A stretch of 64,000 nt of DNA, from contig NC_052619.1 of assembly GCF_016545825.1 (NCBI RefSeq), forward strand, positions 13,035,501-13,099,500, read 5' to 3'. Both the position numbers and the translations under genes were made by a program. Below are positions 34,131 to 46,440 of this stretch, piece by piece. Each line of letters begins with the position of its first letter. The first letter of the stretch is position 1. The notes under the pieces were generated by a model. The model had not been told where the DNA came from. It saw only the letters and a list, made by a program, of their open reading frames with translations, and did no database searches. The stretch is from Eucalyptus grandis. Lineage: Eukaryota; Streptophyta; Magnoliopsida; Myrtales; Myrtaceae.

Positions 34131-35260
34131 AGACCAAAGCTTGAAGTTGATGAAATATACTTGATAATACGCTTTGCAGCATTCAAATGAGATTCTTTTG
34201 GGTCTAATTGAAATCTGGCACAAATGCAAATACTAAACAGAATGTCAGGTCTAGAGGCAGTAAGATAAAGAAGTGATCCGATGATACTCCTGTATAGCTT
34301 TTGGTCGACTTTCTTTCCTTCTTCATCTTTGTCTATCTTCAAGGAACTTGACATTGGTATGTCAGCCTTTTTGCAATTGTCCAGTCCAAACTTTTTGACA
34401 AGATCATTTGCATACTTTTCTTGATGAATGAAAGTTCCTTCCTCCAGTTGTTTCACTTGGAGCCTGAGAAAGAAGGTTAACTCACCCATCATGCTCATTT
34501 CAAATTCATCCTACATAGTCTTAGAGAATTTCTTGCACAAACTTTCATTAGAAGATCCAAAAATAATATCATCCACATATATTTGAACAAGTAAAAAGCT
34601 TTTGCTTTCTCTTTTAATAAAAATGGTAGTGTCTACTTTACCTTTAACAAATCCATTTCGAATTAAAAACTTACTTAATCTGTCGTACCAAGCTCGAGGT
34701 GCTTGCTTTAAGCCATACAAGGCCTTTTTGAGTCTGAATAATGAGTCTGGTTTCTTTGGATCTTCAAACCCTGGTGGTTGTTCCACATAGACTTCCTCAC
34801 GGATGAAATCGTTTAGGAAAGCACTTTTGACGTCCATTTGAAATAACCTGAAATTTTTATGACAAGCAAATGCAAGTAATAAACGAATTGCTTCTAACCT
34901 TGTTATCGGTGCATAAGTCTCGTCATAGTCGATCTCTTCTTCTTGTGTGTATCCCTTGGCCACGAGTCTAGCCTTGTTTCTTGTGACTTTTCCTTTCTCA
35001 TCCATCTTGTTCCTGAAAACCCATTTAGCTCCAACAATTGATTTACCTTTTGATTTAGGAGTCAGCTCCCAGACATCATTAACTCTGAATTGTCTGAGTT
35101 CTTCTTGCATAGCTTCAATCCAGCTTTCATTGGATAAAGCTTCTTCTATGCTCCTGGGTTCTATTTCAGAAATAAGAGCCACATCACTAGACTCTTCTCG
35201 CCTTTTGGATCTTGTGTGGATTCCTTCATTGATGTCGCCAATAATAAGATCTTTGGGATG
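34127..35260 (-). pseudogene. Copia C reverse transcriptase
   Basis: Frames 34,511-35,182 and 34,127-34,498. Motifs in order: ESWIEAMQEEL, WVFRNKMDEKGKV, ARLVAKGYTQ, FQMDVKSAFLND, VYVEQPPGFEDP, LYGLKQAPRAWYDRL, and the active-site YVDDIIFGS. A stop near 34,511 splits off the thumb/connection part (FLRLQVKQLEEGTFIHQEKY). The catalytic residues are all present. Confidence 0.85.
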
Positions 35261-35399
35261 ACTGGACTTATGTTTCCAGTTGTTGGTTAATTTATCGATT
35301 GATGGTCACTTCCTTCACTAGAATCTTCAACAGTCACTTGTTCTTTGGTCCTTCAAAGTCTAAGCGCTTCTTGAGAATTAGACTTTGTAGAGTCTGGAG

Positions 35400-36720
35400 C
35401 AGATTCAGTCTCTTCAAAATGAGTTTGAATAGATTAATTTTGTATAGAATCTTGGAATTTGACATTTATTGATTCTTCCACAGTTTGAGTCTTCTTGTTG
35501 TAGACTCTGTACGCTTTGCTTGTGTTTGAATATCCAAGGAAGATGCCTTCATCTGACTTTTCTTCAAACTTACCAACTCGATCATTTGCATTTTTCAATA
35601 TGAAACATTTGCATCCAAATACATGAAAATATGAAACAATGGGCTTCTTTTCTTTGAATAATTCATAGGGGGTTTTTTTTAGAATAGGCCTTAGAAAAAC
35701 TCTATTGATAATATAATATGATATTGAAACCGCTTCATCCCAAAACCGTAAAGAAATATTGCTTTCAATTAAGAGAGTTCTGGCAATTTCTTGAAGAGAT
35801 CTATTCTTCCTTTCAACAACTCCATTTTGCTCGGAGTATATGGAGAAGAGAACAAATGCTGTAAACCAGATTCGTCACAAAATTTAGCAAAATCTTGATT
35901 TTCAAATTCATCTTCATGGTCTGTTTTTATACTTGAAATAACATACCCCTTTTCATTTTGAACCTTCTTAGCAAATTTTTTAAAGTAAGAAAAAGTTTTA
36001 GACTTACTAGCCAAGAAATATACCCAAGTAAATCGTGAGTAGTCATCCACAATTACGAGGCAATATTTCTTACCTCCAATGCTTTGCGTTCTTGTTGGTC
36101 CGAAGAGATCCATATGCAAGAGCTGCTGTACACGGTTAGTGGAAACTTGATTTATTGGCTTAAAGGAATTTATTACCTGTTTTCCCAATATACATGGTGT
36201 ACATAGATCAGACTTTTGGTATGATAAATTAGGTAGACCACGAACAAGCTTCTTTTGCTTTGAGATTTTGGCTATATGCTTCCTGTTGATATGCCCAAGC
36301 TTTTTGTGCCATAAGTTCACTTCGTCTTGGATTGAGATTAGACATTGCGATTCATCTGGTTTCACGTTTAAGAGGTAGATATTTCCATGTCTTCGACCCA
36401 TGAAAGACTGAGTAGAGTCTTTACTGATTCCTGAACAAATACCCTCTTGAAAGTTGATTTTGAAACCGGCATCACAAAGCTGACTGACACTGAGTAGATT
36501 GTAATTGAGCCCTTCAACTAAAGAAACATTGCTTATTGTGAGGTTCCCAATCATTACAATTCCAAATCCCACTATTTTTCCTTTGCTATTTCCTCCAAAT
36601 GAGACTTTTCCACCATTCACTTGAACAAGCTTTATGAAACAATTTGAATCTCCTGTCATGTGTCTCGAACATCCACTATCCAGGTACCATTTCACCTTTT
36701 TTCTTGATAGTGACCTGCAT
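35400..36720 (-). pseudogene. Copia C protease and integrase
   Basis: Frame 35,769-36,695 (308 codons) contains WYLDSGCSRHMTGD (protease-type DSG), the LWHKKLGHINRKHI zinc-binding pre-integrase motif with later CxxC (LCTPCILGKQ), MDLFGP with the first catalytic Asp, VDDYSRFTWVYFL, the second catalytic Asp in SIKTDHEDEF, and the SSPYTP region. The frame is then lost, so the third catalytic residue (Glu of the NGVVE motif in A) lies beyond the shift. Integrase C-terminal homology continues to about 35,450. Confidence 0.8.
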
Positions 36721-36958
36721 TTAAATGGAAACTCAAGCTTTCTTTGATACCCATATTTTATTGGGTCCTTTTGAGTTAGTCTCGATATACGGTTTTTGCC
36801 CAGACTTTATTGATGTCTCCAAGCCATAGGACATTCTTTCTCAAAATGATCTCGCACTATTGCATTTTGAACATCTAAGAGCATTGCGACCTCCGGTTTT
36901 ACAAAGGTCATTTCAAAATGATTTTTGTAAGCATTCATTGTTGGTCTTTGTTTAATTT

Positions 36959-38922
36959 TTATTTTACTTTAGGAAAATCGATTAAATGAATGGTTTCAGC
37001 AGTCATTCTTAAACCAGATTTATTGAAATAAGGTCTTTGAATAGAAAGTATTTTCTCCAGTTTTTCAGATCCTAGAGAAAATCTTTTGGAAATATTTGAA
37101 ATATCATTTTTCAGAAATACATTTTCTTTCAAAAGATTATCTTCACTTTCTTTGAGAGAAGAAACATCCCGATCTAAGCATTTCACTTTTTCTTTCAAAA
37201 CATTCTTTTGTTGTTTTAAAGCAGAATTTTCCTTTTTGAGTTCAGAAATTCTTTTAAGAGAAGTCCTAAGACTAAAACATAATTCATCAATGTATTTTGA
37301 AACTTTAAAAGGAATTTTGAAGTTACTTACCTCGAATTCACTTTCGAGTCCGAATCGCCTCGGAGTTTGATTCGAGTCGATTGTGCCATTAGACATATGT
37401 TTGCATAATCATCTTCACTATCTTTGCACTCGTATCACTCTAGGTTTCAGCTTTGAGAGCTTTTCGATATCTTTCGGTTTTCCTTTCTTCTTCCTTAGAA
37501 GAGGATAGTTGGGTTTGATGTGTCCCTTTTTCTTACATTCAAAGCGGACTACATCTTTGTTTGATTCATCATCTTCACCGACTTGGTCATTTGCTTTTTC
37601 GAAATGCATTTTCTTTCAAAAGATTATCTTCACTTTCTTTGAGAGAAGAAACATCCTGGTCTAAGCATTTCACTTTTTCTTTCAAAACATTCTCTTGTTG
37701 TTTTAAAGTAGAATTTTCCTTTTTGAGTTCAGAAATTCTTTTAAGAGAAGTCCTAAGACTAAAACATAATTCAACAATGTATTTTGAAACTTTAAAAGGA
37801 ATTTTGAAGTTACTTACCTCGAATTCACTTTCTAAGTCTGAATCAGTCTCGGAGTTTGATTCTGAGTCTGATTGTGCCATTAGACATATGTTTGCATAAT
37901 CATCTTCACTATCTTCGCACTCTGTATCACTCCGTGTTTGATTTGAGAGCTTTTCGATATCTTTCAGTTTTCCTTTCTTCTTCCTTAGAAAAGGACAGTT
38001 GGGTCCGATGTATCCATTTTTCTTACATTCAAAGCGGACTACATCTTTGTTTGATTCATCATCTTCATCGACTTGGTCATTTGCTTTTGAAAACTTTGTT
38101 TCTTTGAATTGAATCTTCTTCCTTTTTCGTTCATCTTTCGAATCTTCTTATCATGAGAGCAAGTTCTTCATCATCCATGTCGTCTTCAGAATTTGTTACA
38201 TCAGAATCATCATTAGATTTTAATGCAATTGATTTCTTACCTTTGGGATCTTCGTCTTCATTGATTCATTCCACTTCATAAGACTGAAGGGTCCCAACCA
38301 GCTCATCGACAAACAGTGGCATGATTCTTTGAGTCTCTCTGATTGAGGTCTTAATGTGATTCCAATCCTTGGAGAGTCCACGCAGTAGCTTGTTTACTTT
38401 TATGGGATCAGAAATTGGTTGACTTTGATTTTCAAGACCATTCACGATTTCTGTAAAACGACTAAACATGTCAGTTATAGATTCTCTTGGTTTCATTCTG
38501 AAGGCTTCGTATTGACCGAGAAGAATGTTGATTCTTGTCTCTTTCACTTGATCGGTTCCTTCATAGGTAATGTGTAATCTATCCCAAACTTCTTTGGCTG
38601 TATCACAAGAAGATATTATGTTATATTCAGTAGGTGATAAAGCACAATATAAAGAGTAAATTGCTTTTGCATCAAGAGCTTGTCTCTTGATTATCTCTTC
38701 TTGACTCATTTCGCTGGACTCAACAATGTCCTTTCCTCTTTCGAGACAGATGCAGGCTTTAGGAATTATTCATTTTTCTACAACGTCCCATTCCAGAGGA
38801 TCCTTTGATCTTAAGAACGCCTTCATTTTGTTTTTCCATATGTTGTAATCCTTTCCATCAAAGTAAGGTGGTCTGGTGTTGCTTTGTCCTTCTACCAGCC
38901 CTGGAGCCAACATACTAGCCAT
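36959..38922 (-). pseudogene. Copia C gag with internal duplication
   Basis: The start ATG is at 38,922 (MASMLAPGLVEG). A TGA at 38,770-38,772 interrupts the N-terminal part. Frame 38,266-38,709 carries the UBN2-type domain (MSQEEIIKRQALDAKAIYSL, later VWDRLHITYEG and FTEIVNGLENQ). Then come two copies of a zinc knuckle plus coiled coil, because of a 487-bp tandem duplication. The first Cys of both knuckles is Arg (RFEC). In the outer copy His is Tyr, and in the inner copy the last Cys is Tyr, so neither should bind zinc normally. Gag would form the particle and bind RNA. Confidence 0.8.
37121..38094 (-). repeat. 487-bp tandem duplication inside Copia C gag
   Basis: ATTTTCTTTCAAAAGATTAT begins at 37,121 and again at 37,608, and following sequence stays homologous through the coiled-coil and knuckle region. 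487 is not a multiple of three, so the duplication shifts the frame. Differences between copies (for example a lost base near 37,430) show it is not an exact recent assembly repeat. Confidence 0.8.
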
Positions 38923-38970
38923 GGATCTTTAACTCTGAAGTAAAACACTTCAAACAAAGTGAGTACACGG

Positions 38971-38982
38971 GCTCTGATACCA
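38971..38982 (-). other. Primer-binding site, Copia C
   Basis: The minus strand reads TGGTATCAGAGC, an exact complement to the initiator Met tRNA 3' end, two bases from the 5' LTR. Confidence 0.9.
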
Positions 38983-38984
38983 AT

Positions 38985-39900
38985 TGAGATAGCTAGTATA
39001 AGCACCTAGAGGGGGTGAATAGGTGCACAAACAATTTATCGAGATACGGAAGCGATTCTAGGCAGCCGATAGAAAGGAGTTCACAAAATGATTTACGATC
39101 AAAGTAAAGAGAGTAAGGAAGAGAAGATTGAACACAGGGTTTATAGTGGTTCGGCTTATTCCAAGCCTACGTCCACTCTTCCGCACTAATGACCCACTAG
39201 CTGGATTTCACTATGAACAAAAGAGAAGTTACAGCTAAGCTTTTCCTTGATTCCACAAAGTGTAGATGTTCTATCACACCTCCTCAAGGTTTCTCACAAA
39301 TATAGACTCTCTTTTATATACAAATATTTGCTCAAAGGAATTGTCTAAACAACAGGGAGCTTCAGACTTTGGAATTTTTCTATCATGCACTCCTCAATAA
39401 CTTCGAACGTCTTCCTTATATACTCCTTTATGCCATCATACCCGTTGGCACTTACCAAAGGAATTCCTCCAATCTACCCGTTGGATGGAATCAATTAGGA
39501 AGATCATTCGGGCTATTAAAGGAACGTGTCGATAGCCCATCAATCCTGTTCGCCCATACAATTTGGATCTCGGTTTCCATAAGTAGAACCTTCCAAGAAT
39601 ATTTAGGCAATCATCGATTCCTTAATCTTCGAGTCAATCTCGATCAATCAAAGGATTCCGTTATGTCTATTCCAGCCACGAGATCTTCTTCAGTTGATAA
39701 GGTCAAGCCCTTAACAAAACATCAAGTTCTGGGTAACCTTTCTTCAACGGATTAGAGACTGTCAATGAGGATAGACTTTGAGTCTTGAGTCTGGCTGTCC
39801 TGAGGTCTTCGACTTTAAATAGCGAGTCTGCAAACCTTCAGACTAGACTGATGGAAACGTTTTGTCAACTTCAAAATACTTCAAGAGGATTTCTCCAACA
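38985..39900 (-). repeat. 5' LTR of Copia C
   Basis: 916 bp, TG...CA ends on both strands, matched by 29,784-30,697. Visible differences from the 3' LTR include the block at about 39,180-39,205 and a few single bases. Confidence 0.9.
39415..39423 (-). promoter_or_regulatory. TATA box in Copia C 5' LTR
   Basis: TATATAAGG on the minus strand. The same box lies in the same context in all four Copia LTRs of the window (8,575; 15,182; 30,211; 39,416), a sign of constraint as the LTR promoter. Confidence 0.6.
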
Positions 39901-39905
39901 ATGAA
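39901..39905. other. Target-site duplication of Copia C, right
   Basis: ATGAA directly follows the right LTR and equals 29,779-29,783. Confidence 0.85.
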
Positions 39906-42900
39906 AGTTTATGGTTCCATATTTCAGTCACCAGGCATCCAGAGCGTGTCGTGTCTCACCTCTCGGCATCTCGCTCCCTCACCTAGTATCACAAGGAATT
40001 GCCAGGGATTGCCATATCAATGACTGCCCCTACCCTGAGGAACGTGTATCATCATACATCCGGGCATCCCGACTCTCCTGGGGAACCTCTGGGGCTCATC
40101 GGTTCCCAGGCATCTAGAGGCATTGCCACTATGATCCTCCAGGCAACTCGACTCCCAGGGCATCGTTTACCCAAGGGTCCAACAGCAGCACAACACACCA
40201 ACCATGGTGTAATAATTAAATCATTTCAATGCAAAAACGTTTTCGAATCGTCAATACGGAAATCCCTTGGATTTTTCCTCGAAAATCCCACTTTCGCAAA
40301 TACTTTCCAATCATTTTCGAATCCATATAAAGAAACTTGAATGGAAATTACCCTTCCCGGCTTGGAACAAAATAACTTATTGAAATCGATAAATACATTT
40401 GAAATTGGCACGTCGATAAATTCAAATCTCAATCCCAACTCCAATGGTTTGGAATGTTTTCTATAAAAAGTTCAAAAATCTTTAAAATATAAAACATTTC
40501 TTAAAACATTCGGGTACGGTGCCACAGTACCCATAAGTTTTGATGCAAATCAAGAGATTTTCTAAAACGATTTGCGAACAAAAGTCCCAAAGTGCTACCA
40601 CCTCAATATTTGGTGTAAAAATCGAAGGCCTAAACTAAGGTACTCACGAAAACTTCTCAATTTTCTAGCCTCAAATCAATTCGGTCATTCTAGATGTCAC
40701 TATCCAACATCAAAATTCAAACCATTACAATCTAGCAAAGATTTCCTCAAACAACAACAATACTACACTATATAGGTTAGTAGACTATAACTTGCTTTAA
40801 GTCCTGCGATGTTGATGGTGAGAGATTCAGAAGCTCGTGATTTCGCGGGCGCGGCTGAGGCTGTGGGATGGCTGGATTGGCACCACGGGGAGGTGGATGC
40901 GTGTCCACGGTGAAAGGAGCGGTCCCTTTCTTTCCCTCTCACTCTCGGGTGTTTCCTCTCTCTCGGTTTCTCTCTCTCGCACTCGCTACTCGTTGTTCTC
41001 TCTCTCTTTCGCTCGCTTCTATGATCAGTCACTGGTTTTGTTAACAAAAACCAGTCAACAAATGAAAGCTTCAGCCCCAGAAGGAGGCGAGGACATGTGG
41101 AGGGAACGTGGCTGTCTTTTACCCTCCATCCATTGACTAATTTAGTCAACAATTGAGACTCGATGGCAGCAAGAGAAGGAGGCACAGGTGGGTAGGCATG
41201 TCGCGCTCGAAGCAATGATGGACAACAACTGGGGATGTGGCTTCTTCTCTCGGTTTGTTGGTCAACATTCTCCTTTTCTTGTTGACTGTCGAAGGGGTGG
41301 CGTGTCTTCCTACATGCACGGCTTGCGTTGATCGACCACCTAAGGGGAGAAGAGAAGTCGTGGCTACTGCGGTCGAAGTCTTCTAGCAGACGTCCAAAAG
41401 CGTGGGTCCTAGCCAATTGACTAATTAAGTCAATAAGAAGGCTTCGTGGCAGCAGCTGCATGCTTCACTTCTTCATTTTCTGTTCGAGGGTGATGGAGCA
41501 ACGTGGCTGCGGTTTCGTGAGTCAACCCCCTACAATTTGTTGACTCTTGCTAGATGTGTGCATGGAGAATGCATGGGCTCTTCACAAAGGAGAATAAATG
41601 TGCGTGAAATTGTAGGGTGAAATCTTCAGCATTTTTCTTTGAAATCCTCACATACACACGGGGTCGAAAGTAACAGGCATGAATAACTCACTTGACTCGG
41701 TACGAATGCGAATGAACGTCGAGTCGAAGATGGCTTGCATGGAAAATGCTGTGGATGTACACATGGCTGTTGCATGCTACGGGTCTTCAACTCGGTCAAT
41801 TGGCGAGGCCGCTCGGGATTAACATCAGACGTGTGCATGGTCGTGCATGGGAAATTTTTCTCCAAAAGTTGATGTTTCGGAACAACGGGTGGTGATGAAA
41901 TGATGACCTAATGCTATATCGATGATGACGATGACGAAATAGTGTCCCGAATGGTGCCAATGACGCAGTCTGTTGATACTCCCGTTGACTTGTGACGAGC
42001 CGTTACTTATTCGAGGTCTGATGAAAATCCAGATGCCACATAGTCGGTGACCAGAATTTTATGTTGATTATAATGGTGTGATTGAATTTTTTATTTGACT
42101 GCTATTTTGTGCAAATTGAGTGTCATTTGTAATTTTTGGTTTTATCCCAAAATTTCTTTAATTTCAGTAATTAATTAGAAAATCACCGAGCGTTGGTTTA
42201 CAATGCCAAAAATGAATGTGGATTGTTGAAATTAGTGGGATTTTCAAGAGGAAAAATATTGTATTTTGGCTAAGGCCGACTGTGTACCCACACACAATTA
42301 TTTTTATTGGGTATGATAAAAATGGTGAAATGGTTACATGATCAGGACGGTATACTATATCAGCCTACGAGCTTTGATATGTCAGTTTAGAGCGAGCAGT
42401 ATACTGGTATACTATATCAGCCTGCGAGCCTCGATATGTCAGCTTAGTGCAAGTAGTATACCTTAGCAGCTTCTAATGAGCTTATTAGTATACTATATAA
42501 GCTTGCGGGTCTCGATATATTAGCTTAGTGCGAGCAGTATACTATTTATCAGCTTAGTGTGAGTTATACTATTTGTTTTCAGCTTAGAGTGAGCAGTCCA
42601 TAAGGTGATCGGATTTTATAGATAGTATTGAGTGGGCCGACCAAGGGTAGGTCGTGATGACATGTAATTGACTAAGCCGATTGATTAATGGCTCGATTTG
42701 ATTGGATGAATTGATTGGTTGAAATGATTGGATGGTTATTTGAATTATATTGACTTGCGGATGGAATTGAGGCCAAGGTAAGTCCTCTGACTCGTGCTTG
42801 GCCTTATAATCGAGACCCTTGTGAGCAATTGTTTGATTAAACGATGGATCAACTGTGTTGATTCAATTAAGTGATTGATTGATTGACTAAGATTAAATGA

Positions 42901-43422
42901 GACGTTCCAAGTGCTCGAGTGTTATTACTACACTTATGTGACATATGAATTGTGCTAACATGCAAGAGGGATTGAGGCGAGGTAAGTCTTCTGTATTGTG
43001 TGCATAGACCACCTCTAGGCACATTTCCTTCTTAATCGGGGTTTAGGGGGTGAACTTGCTGAGACATTGTCTCACCTTGTCGTGAGCTTAACTTTTTAGG
43101 TCCTTAGTGTGAAGAACTCAAAGCTTGAGGCGGAAGGGTCAGGAGCATGGGTGGCTCGAAAGTTCCTTTTTTGGAGATAGACTTCCTATACTTAGACCTT
43201 AGGGTTGGCCTCTGTTTGTGAACCATATTGTTTATAAAAGCTATGTTGATTGATTTGAAATTTGTTGTCCTGCTTTTCTATCTCATGTTTGTTGTGGTTA
43301 GGGGATTAGTAATTCGCTTCCGCATGTGCATTAAAATGAACGAGTTGACAACGCGTCCTAAGACGTCGCAAATTTATCGACCATCGAGGGATGGGCACGT
43401 ACTCGAGGATCGAGGTGTGACA
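39901..43422 (-). repeat. Long Gypsy-type LTR, interrupted by Copia C, inserted in element D
   Basis: The right edge is GAGGTGTGACA, so in minus sense the LTR starts TGTCACACCTCGATCC, a common plant Gypsy LTR start. From there leftward it has an AT-rich part, a CT-rich block at 40,920-41,010, another AT-rich part and a GC-rich part. This is the same order as in the Tekay-like LTR at 51.5-54.87 kb. Part is the inverse of 9,311-11,374. ORFs at 40,763-41,461 and 41,626-41,865 have no domain. At 42,340-42,600 phrases such as AGTATACTATATCAGC repeat imperfectly. It interrupts the coding sequence of element D at 43,423. Confidence 0.6.
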
Positions 43423-44340
43423 ACCTCCCTTGCCCTTGCTCAGGTGGCGAGTTCTGCCTTCCCTGCCTTTGCCTTTCTCCACCTCTTTCATGGTACCCTA
43501 ATCCAGCAAAACGAGACCTCTAAAGGGCTTCAATGGGATTTCGAATATCTTGACCCCTTCTTGCAAGACCACGGCCAGGAACAAAACCATTCCCAGCCAT
43601 CACCCTTCCCACTATAAGAGCAGCATTTGAAACCTCAGGAGTGGGTGGTGACGAATCTCGAGAAGCATGTATGGTGGACACCAATTCAAATGAGTGATAG
43701 CTGTCTCATGATAAATTCGGTGATCTTCTTAGCCATAGACAGTGACCAGCTTTCCTTTGATCATGAACTTTACAATTTGATGTAGACTTAAAGGCATTGC
43801 TCTAGCAGTATAAATCCAGGGACGACCCAACAGAAAATTAAATGCAGTAAGGATATCCATCAGTTGAAAGAGGATGTTGAAAACGACCGACCCTATTTGC
43901 ACATGAAGATGGATCTCTCCGATCACCACCTTCTTTGTCCCATCAAAAGCTCGCAAGGAAGTCTTCGCAGCATGTATCTTGGATGGGTCTATCTTGAGGC
44001 GGTGAAGAGTGGCCAATGAACATATGTTTAGGGTAGACCCATTATCAATGAGCACTCAGAACACATGAGAAGACTTGTGTTTGACGGATATGTAAAGTGC
44101 CTTGTTATGCCCCTTACCTTCAATAGGAAACTCTTCATCAGAAAAAAGCAATCAAGTCCTTGAGAAGGATTGATCCCACGAATTCCTCTAGCTTGTCCGC
44201 CTTGATTGTTTCTGGTACACGAATTTCACTTAGCACCTTCATCAACGACTTTTGATGCACGAGAGATGTTAGCAAGAGTTCGAGTAAAGAGATTTGAGCG
44301 GGCATCTTTCGCAACTGATCGACCAACATTATACCCACTT
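43423..44340 (-). pseudogene. Element D protease and flanking polyprotein
   Basis: Frame 43,729-44,055 reads MLIDNGSTLNICSLATLHRL, with DNGS as the retropepsin active-site motif, and later FNFLLGRPWIYTARAMPLSL, the conserved C-terminal part. Upstream, 44,138-44,338 has the linker QLRKMPAQISLLELLLTS typical of such polyproteins. A break lies between them at 44,056-44,137. Homology continues in another frame as far as about 43,430, where the inserted LTR cuts it. Confidence 0.75.
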
Positions 44341-44611
44341 GCTTTAATCACGCTAGAAATTCATTAGCCTCTTTGTTAGTGATAGGCTTTATAGGTTGAG
44401 CACTAGCTTGAGCATAAGTCCGATTAGACTTTGTAACGAGGTCAACATCTAAGTCATAGGACTAAGGCATTGCTTTATTGTTGACATACTCATATGGCTG
44501 AGGCATCTCAATCACTATCTCCTCGTCAGATACATCTTCCAGTGGGGGCATATCCTTAAGTAAAGGATCTATTTCTTCCTTATCAACATCGAGTGCAGCC
44601 TACTCCTCCTC

Positions 44612-46440
44612 CTAATCAATAACGATATGGGAAATAGTAGAAAATATGCAGTTATGGTCAGCATACACAATGATGCCATCATCTACCATTTTGGCAACTC
44701 TTTCCTTCATCAATGATAGGGAAATATCCTCATGATTTAGATAATACCTAGCTCTCACTAGTCCATTGTGGGCATCCGCCACTTGCACCTTCAAGTTCTT
44801 GATTTGACCGACATCAAGTTCCAGAATAACATTCACCCTACCCTTATGCCACCCGGGGATTTTGGTCCTCGGAACCTTCATGTGGTGATAGTCCCTCCAT
44901 TTAAGGAGGTCGCCCAGAGCACCGATCTGGCTTGACTGGGAGGTAATCCTAGCAGGATCCCTTGGCGCACCAGTCAGTGGGGAGGTCGTTTTTCTAGAAC
45001 CTCCTGGCTATACGGGGCCCTCACCTGGGGACTCTCACCCCTGGGAGGTTTTCCCTCCGGTGGGGGGTTCCCCTTGAGCAGTTTAAGGACCTACTCAGGT
45101 CCACCCCACCCTCATGCTTCGATAATGGATTCTTTTGGACATTTGGTTGAGCAGTTTGAAACGAAAAGGCCTTTGTGTCCAAGAGGTTTTGGATCCGATG
45201 CTTGAGGGTGAAACATTCATCAGTTGAATGTTCCAATTCACTGCTGTGGTAGTCACACTTCTTTGTCGAGTTATAACCACAAACGTGTTTGTGATTAGGC
45301 CGTTTCGGCTTGCTAGTAAGCAAGCCTTTCTTTCAAAGGATTGCCAACACTTGGGATGGAGATCTAGGGAGAGGAGAGAACTACCTTCTATTATTTGCTT
45401 GGGCAAATGATTGACGGCTAGTAGTTTGTTGTCGCCTTGGATTCATCTGGATAGCCGGGTTGTGATTGGCATTTTCTTGGCTATAGGCCACATTCATATC
45501 TATAGCAAATTCATTCTCTTTCTTGGTAAAAAAACCTTTTACTTGATGGCTCAGTAAATCATCATTTCCTTATCCCCATCTCGATATGTTCTCCCAAAGG
45601 AATAAGCTAATTGAAGTTCTCGACGTATGTGCTGGCCATTCGGTTACGGAACTCAAACGGGAGAGTCTTGATGAACAACTTCATCAACTTCTTGTTAGTA
45701 GGCTCAGGAGTGATTTAAGCTGCTAGATTTCGCCATTTCACGGCATACTCTTTAAACGACTCACTCCTCTTATTCTCTATCCTCTTAAGATCTTCTCGGG
45801 AAGGTGCAATGTCCATATTGAACTTATATTGCTTGAGGAACATGTCAGCCACTTCATTCCAGGTGTCGAGAATTTCACATTCTTCATCACATTCCAGTTT
45901 AGTGCAAGCCTAGTCAAACTCGCATGAAATGATTGGATCATAAGGGACTCATTCTTGACATATTGGGTCATGCGTACGTGGTACATAAGCAAATGGGCTT
46001 TTGGGCAGGAAGTACCATCGTATTTCTCGAACTCCGGCATTTTAAACTTTTTTAGCACCTTAACCTTCTCATACACTAACAAGTCAAACGGAAGTGAACT
46101 CTGTGACTCTTACAATTGCTTCACTTTCTCCTCGAGTTTTGCAAAGCGTTCATCTTGCTTCGTCTTAGGGACGTTGTCAAGCTTAGCCTTTTCGATAGTG
46201 ACCAATAGTTGGTCATCTTCCAGTTTAGGCATGTCATCATCACCATTTAGGCCTTGTTTGCCTACTTCGAAACTACTATCTCGGGGAGAGTAGGTGCAGG
46301 AGTCGAATCCACTCGGAGGGATTGGATTTGAGTTGTCAAAAGCTACATAGAGGTGACTAAATGCTGGAGTTAGTCTTCCATAGTGGAGACACGATCACGC
46401 ATTTCAATTTGATTAGCCATTCTAGCTCTTGATCGTATAA
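44612..46440 (-). pseudogene. Element D gag region
   Basis: Gag core at 45,777-46,082 reads FKMPEFEKYDGTSCPKAHLL, typical of retrotransposon gag, preceded by broken coiled-coil sequence starting MANQIEMRDRVSTMEDQL at about 46,420. At 45,021-45,323 a Cys/His segment (CDYHSSELEHSTDECFTLKH) is the usual knuckle-like block of this group. A proline-rich frame at 44,612-44,881 follows. At least four frame breaks are present. Confidence 0.65.

Larger units (their letters stand above)
29784..39900 (-). mobile_element. Copia element C, full length, Sirevirus-like
   Basis: It is 10,117 bp. On the minus strand: 5' LTR 38,985-39,900 (916 bp), initiator-Met primer site, gag, protease, integrase, RT, RNase H, a third ORF at about 31,080-33,190, polypurine tract, 3' LTR 29,784-30,697 (914 bp). 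A 5-bp ATGAA target duplication flanks it. The gag with UBN2-type domain, CCHC knuckle and coiled coil, plus an extra ORF at the envelope position, fit the Sirevirus lineage of Copia. It is structurally complete, but stops in gag, frame breaks in the third ORF and a gag duplication mean it cannot be autonomous as sequenced. Confidence 0.9.

Noticed and set aside
40763..41461. 232-codon minus-strand frame
   Set aside because: Arg/Ser-rich translation of a CT/GA-rich LTR block; the complementary strand is also open (40,837-41,136); no known domain.
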